Of a stretch of DNA of 64,000 nt, positions 57,224 to 64,000 are shown in pieces. Position 1 is the stretch's first letter. Each line of letters starts with the position of its first letter. The notes under the pieces were generated by a model that saw only the letters and a list, made by a program, of their open reading frames with translations, was not told the origin of the DNA and did no database searches. The position numbers and the translations under genes were made by a program. Location of the stretch: positions 744,001 to 808,000 of the forward strand of contig NW_024589857.1 of assembly GCF_018446385.1 (NCBI RefSeq). Reading direction: 5' to 3'. Source of the DNA: Zingiber officinale. Its lineage: Eukaryota > Streptophyta > Magnoliopsida > Zingiberales > Zingiberaceae.

Positions 57224-58892
57224 ATGCCGTTGAAAAGCCTCGCCCGTGAACTGAAGGAGAAGAGAGACGGCGGCGGTGGAAGCATGTCCAAAAGAGTGGT
57301 TCGCGAGGGGGGGACTCACGGCCGCGGAGGCGCCCTGCATCCGTCGCCGCAACCGACGAGGCTGGAACAGCGTCAGGGAAGGTGGGCAAATCTGCCGCCG
57401 GAGCTGCTGCTGGATGTCATCCGGCGGGTGGAGGAGAGCGAGGCTTCGTGGCCAGCGAGGAGGAACCTGCTCGGCTGCGCCGCTGTGTGCCGGTCGTGGC
57501 GCGGCGTCACCATGGAGGTTGTCAAACCCCCTGAGCAATGCGGCCGCATCACCTTCCCTATCTCCCTTAAGCAGGTCGCTTGCCCTTTCTCAGATTTCCT
57601 TAATTAAAATCTCTCCATTTGCCGCTCAAGTCCATTCTGTTTGTGTCTGTGATGATGATTCCTTCTTCGTATCTGAAAGCTTGAATTCTTCTTCTGATGT
57701 ATGTTTGACAACAGCCTGCTCCAAGAGATCATCCAATTCAGTGCTTTATCAGAAGGGTGAGAACTACATCGACTTTCTGTTTGTATCTCGGTCTGAGCCC
57801 CTGTAAGCAAATTTCTCCAACTAAATGGCTGTTTCAAGGTTCTTTTCGATTGTTTCATCGTTTAGCTTAAGATGATCTACTGCCTCTAGCATCCAGTTCA
57901 TAGAAGTTTTTCAATTCAAAGTTTGTTACATCGTAATTGCACGATTTGTTTCTCAGCTAAGTTGCGAATTGTAGTGATTGTCTTTGATGTTTGCAGCACT
58001 ACAGGTTCAGAATGACAAGCTGTTGCTCGCAGCCCGCAAGATCAGAAGAGCCACGAGCATTGATTTCGTAATCTCATTGACCGCCGATGATTTCTCTCGG
58101 GCAAGCAGTAGTTATATTGGAAAAGCGAGGTGAGTAAAAAACAAATAGAATTCACAACTAAAATTTCATTACATTTTCCTTCCTGTTTCTCTAATGGTCA
58201 TTAGAATCTCGATCAGGTCAAACTTTCTTGGAACTAAGTTCACAGTTTATGATAGCCAACCTCCTTACAATGCTGCAGTATCTTCAGGCAATAGTTCGAA
58301 CCGAAGGATCAATTCTAAGCGAGTTTCACCGAGGGTAACTGCTGGCAATTACAATGTAGCTACAATCTCTTACGAACTCAATGTCCTCCGAACGCGAGGT
58401 CCGAGAAGAATCCAGTGTGCCATGAACTCGATTCCTGTATCTTCTATTGAGGAAGGTGGAAGTGTCCCAGCACCCTCTGGTTTCATTCACACTGTTAATG
58501 ATCAACCCTCTGAAGTGCCGATCTTAAATGACAAGGAACCAGTAATACAATTTTCTTCCACCAGTCTCGCCGATTCATGTGTGTCTGTCCAGTCGTCTAA
58601 CGATGCACCACTCGTTCTTAAAAACAAGGCCCCCAGATGGCACGAGCAACTTCAGTGCTGGTGCTTGAACTTTAGAGGACGAGTAACCGTGGCTTCTGTC
58701 AAGAACTTTCAGCTTGTAGCAGCAGTAGATTCTTCCCGCAACATCTCTCTAGCTCAGCAAGATAAAGTTATTCTCCAGTTCGGGAAGATAGGAAAGGACA
58801 TCTTTACCATGGATTATCGATATCCACTCTCCGCATTTCAGGCATTTGCTATCTGCTTGACGAGCTTTGACACTAAGCCAGCGTGCGAGTGA
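57224..58892 (+). CDS. TULP: F-box Tubby-like protein, 415 aa
   Basis: An F-box joined to a Tubby domain: the F-box binds SKP1 in SCF ubiquitin ligases and the Tubby barrel binds PIP2 at the plasma membrane. Exons 57224-57574, 57715-57802, 57997-58129 and 58217-58892, all GT-AG and in phase (1248 bp with TGA). The N-terminus is basic (KSLARELKEKRDGGGG); the F-box LPPELLLDVIRRVEE...CRSWRGV is at residues about 47-90; the Tubby domain begins at HPIQCFIRRVRT (about 120), with SNFLGTKFTVYD, NVLRTRGPRRIQCAM, RVTVASVKNFQLVA and a canonical end FAICLTSFDTKPACE. The first ATG (57224) fits the family start. One loop (ETVE-like spacer after SIEEGG) is variable in the family. Complete. Confidence 0.94.
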
Positions 58893-59629
58893 ACAGGTTG
58901 TCAATGAAGGTAAATTCATGTATTCATCCTCTCCAAACTATCTGCCGCCTTATATCTAACTTTACGATGCAAGAATATCAATTGCTGCCTTTTTTCCAGT
59001 TTGAGATTTTTGCAGAGGGAGTGATTGTGTGAAAATATTAATTGTGTGTAATATGCTTTCGTGCTTCATCGAGATGTGTCTGTTACTATCATAAACATAG
59101 ATGAAGGTACTTCGTAAAATATGACATGAATGAGCTTTTACTAATTGAAGTGCAAATATGGATGCCATAGATTTCTTGTTCTATATTCCTTCTCGATATC
59201 AGGCTGATAGATGCTCTAGTTGCTTTTGTTCCTTGTTCTTTTAGAACCGCTTGCTTCCAGATGAACTTGGCTCGCCTTGGTTTTAGCTTCTGTGACCGAT
59301 GTAACTGACTAAATTGTGCAGTTTCGCTCCTATCAAGTCATGAGTTTTTATTTCTATTTGTATCTTTGTGATATTTTGTTGTCGCATCTCCATCGGCATT
59401 GTTTGCTCGCTCTTCTGGAGTTTGTAGGTTCTTCACGATTTTCATTTTCTCCACCGGTTCTCACATACATGCAGAGGCTTTTGTACCTTCCTTTTTGGTG
59501 TGCATTTGCAATTGAATTCAGATATGTTGAGCTTGTCTTTTGCACTTCCCCCAATTCAAGTTATTTTGTTTCTTCCAACCCTCCCAATCACAATTCTTTG
59601 TTCTTCGGTGTTCTATCGACTAGGAGTAG
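58893..59629. other. 3' UTR and spacer between convergent genes
   Basis: Follows the Tubby-like stop. Mixed composition with T-rich runs; likely 3' UTR for the first few hundred bases. The ORF at 59316-59636 has no protein character and is not called. Confidence 0.5.
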
Positions 59630-60330
59630 TCAGTAATTCACCTGTATAGTTACAAAAGCTTCAGAACCTTTCCAAACTATCGAAAATCTATTCTTTTCTA
59701 CCAAAGAGACAAATTCCTTCTTGGCCTCCAAAATCTTGAGATGTTTGCGGGCCTTCAATTCGAGGAATGCCCTGGAGTACATGTCGCAGAGACTAACATG
59801 AACTTCGAAAGGAGCATTGTCCTCCTCGGTTATCTTTCGTAATGTTGCTTCTGCCTCTTCAACCAGCTGTAGCTTGCCAAACCAGTCCACCAAGACGGTG
59901 TATGTTGTGATCCCTGGCTGAAATCCATCCTTCTCGAGGGTTAACAGCAGATCCAGGGCCTTGTCTAAGAAATTCTGTTTAGCATAGGCAGCTATCGTGC
60001 TAGCAGTACATCGATCGTCTGGCTTGTACCCGGAGTTTATCATGTGATCGAAGTAGCCCCGAGCATTGTCGGGGTCATTTGCCTGCCTATATGCCTCCAC
60101 AAGCAAAGGCATACGACTCCAAGATCGGTTTTACTGCATGGTGGTTGCCATTCTTTGCGCGTCTTCAATTTCGCCACGCTCCGTGAATGCTTTCAATAAC
60201 TCCATGCATTGTTCGAAAAACATCGGCCTTGGCCGCTGCCGCCCAGCCTCTAGGCATTGGCAAACCACATTGAAAAATATACTAGCCATCGTGAGATTAG
60301 GCGGTCTTGGACGCTTGCTAATCGGTCAAA
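59630..60330 (-). pseudogene. PPR protein gene relic with a single in-frame stop
   Basis: Pentatricopeptide repeat proteins bind organellar RNA. From a stop near 60328 the frame reads PISKRPRPPNLTMASIFFN..., then MFFEQCMELLKAFTERGEIEDAQRMATTMQ, a TAA (60131-60133), NRSWSR and 160 residues with clear PPR motifs (NARGYFDHMINSGYKPDD, KALDLLLTLEKDGFQPGITTYTVLVDWFGK) to a normal stop at 59630. The ATG at 60289 is in the same frame, 59 codons upstream of the ATG at 60112. Only the C-terminal part of a typical PPR protein is present, so this looks like a 5'-truncated copy. The Tubby-like gene is convergent to it. Confidence 0.75.
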
Positions 60331-61250
60331 TCATTTAGGCACGGTAGAAATAGTACATGATTTTGATTATTTTTTTTCAGTTTGATTTTTAAATTTAAAA
60401 TTTAATTAAAAAATAAAAATATAACTTTTTTTTACTGGGTTTAAGATTTATAAGTCATAAATTTTGGTCCAATAAGAAAATTGATTTATTGGTTTGCCCT
60501 AGTTGTTAGCATCAATTTTATCTTCATCGTACTGAATAATCAAAGCTAGAGAAATCAGAGGAAATAAAGAAATCTACATTTATGAGAAATTAGAGAGTTA
60601 GCTGGAGAAATCGATTTGAAGAAAAATTTATTATTTGATCTTTTCTCGACTAAGCGACTTAGAACTGATTGAATTAAAGGTTGGCTAAAGTCTCATTCTT
60701 TGGAAACGTCATTTTATTAGACAACCCTAAAAAAAGTTCTAGAGTGAGAGAACTTCACGAGGCTGATTTTGTATCCGAAAAAGAAAATAATCATAATGAT
60801 AATATTAAGTTTGTGTCCGATGAGGAACAAGTTCTAAAAAATTACAGAGAAGAAGTAGAATAACTTTGTAATATTTTATTAGTTGTATAATTTTTAACTC
60901 ATTTTAAATTTGATCCTATTGTATTGGAGTTATAAAATATGATTTATTATGTAATTTATGTTGATACCGTGGAATTCGTCTAATGATACTTAGTCTCCAT
61001 CTAAGTGACCTAAGCATTAGGTGATGATCTAACGCTCGACTAACGCCTAGTAAATTTTAGATCCTCAACTCCGTGTATATTTGTGGTCTTAACACCTACC
61101 GCCTCCATTTCTCTCACTAGTTTCTCTGCTCCCTTCGGAAGATGAGCCTTTCAGATAAGCTCTGATCATCGAACTGTAAACCCCTCTTCACACTTCCGAA
61201 GGCCGCCTTTGCAACATCAAGGTTTCCTTGCTAGCTATATGATGCGGGAA
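60331..61250. other. AT-rich intergenic spacer
   Basis: No supported gene. A 60-codon Glu/Asn-rich ORF at 60681-60863 has no recognisable family or splice context. The TAACGCCTAG / CTCGACTAACGCC stretch near 61030 may begin the fold-back element. Confidence 0.45.
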
Positions 61251-61339
61251 ATAGTAGATGATCTGATGATAGAGTGAAGATGATAGTTAAGATCATTTGA
61301 CAGTCAAAAATTAGGAGAAAATAGTAATCAGGATTAAGG

Positions 61340-62945
61340 ACTACGCATCCGGGCAGTCCACTCCACTAATCCTGGTAGGCTTTATACCGGTCGAACCTCA
61401 TGGCTCAACCCCCTTATTTCTTCTGGGTAAGGCTCCCAATCTAATCTTGGCCGTCTTTATATGTAGATCGGACCCAAGGATTCAGTCCCCTCATTTCTCA
61501 TGGGCAAGACTCCCAATCTAATTCCGACCGATTTTACGTCGGTCGAACCCCAGGGCTCAGTCTCCTCACTTCTCATGGACAAGATTCCCAAGATAATCTT
61601 GGTCAGCTTTATGTCGATCGGTGGTCGGACACCTAGGACTCAGTCTGCTCATTTCTCCTGGACAAGACTTTTAATCTAAGCCTTGTTGGCTTTACGTCGT
61701 TTGGACCCCATATCTTAGTATCTTTATCTTTGAAGAGTCAAATAAAAGACAATCCTCAGAAGAAACTCGACCAAATTTCTAAAGATCAAGCTATCACTTC
61801 AGGGACAAGCCTCCAAGTACAAAGATGATCTACTGAAAGTACCGATTGGGTCTCTCGAGGATTCTTCAAAAGCAAGTATCCCTACATATGGCTGGTCAGT
61901 TATAAAGTTGTCCAGACCTAGGGGACTTCATTCTCTATTACTTCATAATCAGATCTCCAGCATCACGTGACATATATCCGAGTAGCCCTAAGGGTCGAAC
62001 GTCCTACCATACTTGGTACTCTACTTTTATATATGCACTCGGTTAGCTAAATATCCGGTCGGGACATTGAATCACAACAGTCTATCAGAGAATAACAACC
62101 ATTTGTCAGAAAATATTCTTTTGTTGTTACATGAGCATTCAATAGAACCTTCCTCAAAGGTGACCCTACACTTTCTATCAACCGACACATTGTGGCAGCA
62201 TATTCCTTCAACCGCTGCATTAATGACGTAAGTTACAAAAAGGATGCACACAGGTAACGGAAGATTCCTCATACGGTGACTAACGCCTCTCAGGTTGTAT
62301 ATATTCCCTTACTCGACAGCTTCTGACATTCGACATTCTCTGCTTCCTCATGATTATAGAGGTTATGAGAGATGGTATGTAGGGGGCATCTTTGTTAGGA
62401 AGGTAGTCGCTAGATAGCAGTCTTACTTATGCGAACACATTTACTGTTCTTCATCTATTTTCCGCTCGGCCTCTCTTCTGACTAGAGCGTCAAAGGGTCT
62501 GTCCCGGGACCTCTTCCCTGATTCTCCCTCTAACGCTTTCGGGTGCTTGGTATGCCCATGATAAATAAAGGGAGTAAGCCCTGGGGCTCCAACCTGCGTA
62601 AAGCCAACTGGGATTAGATTGAGAGTCATCCAGGAGAAATGAGGGGACTGAGCCTAGGGTCCGACTGCGTAAAGCCTGTTGGGATTAGATTTGAAACCTT
62701 GCCCAAGAAAAATGAGGGGGTTGAGCCATGGGGTATGACTGGTGTAAAGCCGGTCGAGATTAGATTGGGAGCTTGCTCAGGAGAAATGAGAGGATTGAGC
62801 CCTAGGATCCAACCGACCGAGATTAGATTGGGAGTCTTGTCCAAGAGAAATGAGGGAATTGAGCCCTATGGTCCGAACGACGTAAAGCCGACTGAGATTA
62901 GATTGGAAGCCTTGCCCAGGAGAAATGAGGGGTTGATGAATACCC
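61340..62945. mobile_element. Fold-back element with inverted tandem arrays
   Basis: Left array 61340-61715: four units of about 76 bp (CTCCCAAT-type landmarks near 61433, 61509, 61585, 61668). Right array 62560-62945: five units of 63-75 bp (GATTAGATT at 62612, 62683, 62758, 62821, 62896). The right units are the reverse complement of the left ones (GCAAGACTCCCAATCTAATC versus GATTAGATTGGGAGTCTTG). An 850-bp non-coding centre separates them. Either one fold-back (long terminal inverted repeat) element or two insertions in opposite orientation; the outer ends were not resolved. Confidence 0.7.
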
Positions 62946-62999
62946 TATCGAAGATGTCTTAGGTTTTGGATTATATAATAAACCTAGTTAGCCTCATTG

Positions 63000-63235
63000 A
63001 CTAGTCCTAGGATAATTGGTCTGGTCCCATGGAATTTTCCCACTTGCCACCAGGTAAATCAAGAAGCACTCACAGTGGATAACCAAGAACTCCAGCATCC
63101 TTTGATTGCATGCCCCATTTAGAGAAAAATATCCTACAAATTTACCATATCTGAGGATCGAACTGTGGGTATCTAAGTAGTAACCTGGATGCCCTGCTGC
63201 TGCACTATAGTCTCGGGGTTTAAGTTTTGGATTAT
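63000..63235 (-). mobile_element. Putative tRNA-derived SINE
   Basis: On the minus strand, TAGTGCAGCAG fits the Pol III A-box consensus and AGTTCGATCCT fits the B box about 40 bp downstream. The body (ATGGTAAATTTGTAGGATATT, CTCTAAATGGGGCATGC) shows no coding sign. The 82-codon ORF over it is therefore not called as a gene. The 3' tail and TSD were not resolved. Confidence 0.55.
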
Positions 63236-63595
63236 GATCCATTCATTATGGTGTATAAGCTTTAAAATTTTATATAAAAAAAAATCATTTCCGATTATAG
63301 CAAAGTTGGAATGATCACTTGTTAAGTATTAATTAGTGGCAGAGGATTCTCATAGCAAGGTTGAGTTGGTTACTATGGGAAGGGTGGATATCATACGATA
63401 AGAATTTGAATTTTGATAAAATTGAGAAAAAAAACCACTCTTCTCATATTAGCTAATTATTGCTTCTCGATTTATCTCTTCACAAATAGTTATGGGACCA
63501 ATCATGTGAAGTCGCTGGGGTGATAGATTTTACCTTTTGTTACCATAAGTGATAGAGGGTCCAGGGCGATGCAACAAGTCTTCTAATTGTCTCAG

Positions 63596-63890
63596 ATATC
63601 GGTGCAAATGAGTTCGTGAGCAATTTGATCATAACTTGACTCGAATTAGGAGTTGACTGAACTCGAGCTGGCTTAATTAAAAATCAAACTGAATTCGAGT
63701 CTAATTATTATTAGCTCGGTATCTCATTGAACAAAATGAACTAATAATAATATATATTTATAATATATAATATATTATTTATTAAAATTAATACAAATAA
63801 ATAAATAAAATTTGAGCTTGCGTTCAAGTCCATAATTAAATATGGTACTCACTCGAGTTTAGAGTCGAGCTTAGCGCAAGCTGAGAAGTG
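63596..63890. repeat. AT-rich repeat with GAGTTCG/CTCGAGTT motifs
   Basis: Repeated GAACTCGAGC, AATTCGAGTC and CTCGAGTTTAGAGTCGAGC motifs resemble the MITE-like repeat at 41029-41548. The end was not found before the window edge region. Confidence 0.35.
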
Positions 63891-64000
63891 AGAACATATA
63901 AGAATCGATATTTTCTAATTACAATATTAAGAAGTGGCAAAATGTAAAATGCAAATTGGTTTTTCATTTTTTTTTAGTTTCAGCTTTGTTTTCACTCGTG

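Noticed and set aside
60681-60863. 60-codon ORF rich in Glu and Asn
   Set aside because: No homology recognised, no clear promoter or splice context, and in AT-rich intergenic DNA.
62639-62962. 107-codon ORF with repeated GVKPTEIRLE-like units
   Set aside because: Translation of the right tandem array of the fold-back element; the reverse-complement array has no matching ORF.
62994-63242. 82-codon minus-strand ORF
   Set aside because: Coincides with Pol III A and B boxes and looks like a SINE, not a protein.

Overview
This is nuclear DNA of a flowering plant, most likely a monocot. The evidence is intron-rich plant genes with GT-AG introns, an Au-type plant SINE, and a dense pile of Ty1/copia and Ty3/gypsy LTR retrotransposons. 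The style of the copia elements suggests Zingiberales (ginger/banana relatives), but that is a guess. Nothing bacterial or viral is present.

Layout. (1) 129-336: first coding exon of the coatomer alpha subunit (COPA) on the minus strand, running off the left edge. (2) 1919 to about 39330: one 37-kb retrotransposon nest whose layers can be dated by exact 5-bp target-site duplications (TSDs). Element A (plus strand, oldest, decayed) holds a solo LTR (4022-8984, TSD CTAAA), which holds an intact gag-only element (4755-8730, TSD GCTGC). A also holds element B (10546-30076, TSD CAGGT, minus strand, gag-PR-IN-RT-RH plus an extra 3' ORF 'X'), which holds element C (16545-24715, TSD GAAAC, minus strand, gag plus ORF X and no pol). 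The right part of A carries a long LTR (E), a truncated Athila/Tat-like gypsy element (F) and a truncated gag-only-type element (G). (3) 42086-53928: a complete 14-exon vacuolar glucose transporter-like gene (503 aa) with a solo LTR, an Au SINE and a hAT-type MITE in its introns. (4) 57224-58892: a complete 4-exon F-box Tubby-like gene (415 aa). (5) 59630-60330: a PPR gene relic on the minus strand with one in-frame stop. (6) 61.3-63.9 kb: a fold-back element with inverted tandem arrays, then a putative SINE.

Most unusual content. B and C both carry ORF X, predicted to be spliced from an 11-nt leader exon encoding Met-Ala-Pro-Arg. In both, it lies directly downstream of a palindrome cluster of the same type found in that element's own LTR promoter; in C a TATA box is also present. 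A conserved stem-loop of about 55-65 nt (CATCTCAC ... GTGAGATG) recurs four times in the non-coding spacers of A, B and C. Each LTR family has its own short-palindrome cluster upstream of the promoter, and two families have U3 minisatellites with a 41-bp period. C and the gag-only element look like parasites that could be packaged and reverse-transcribed by a B-like autonomous partner, because they share the iMet primer site, PPT and LTR ends.
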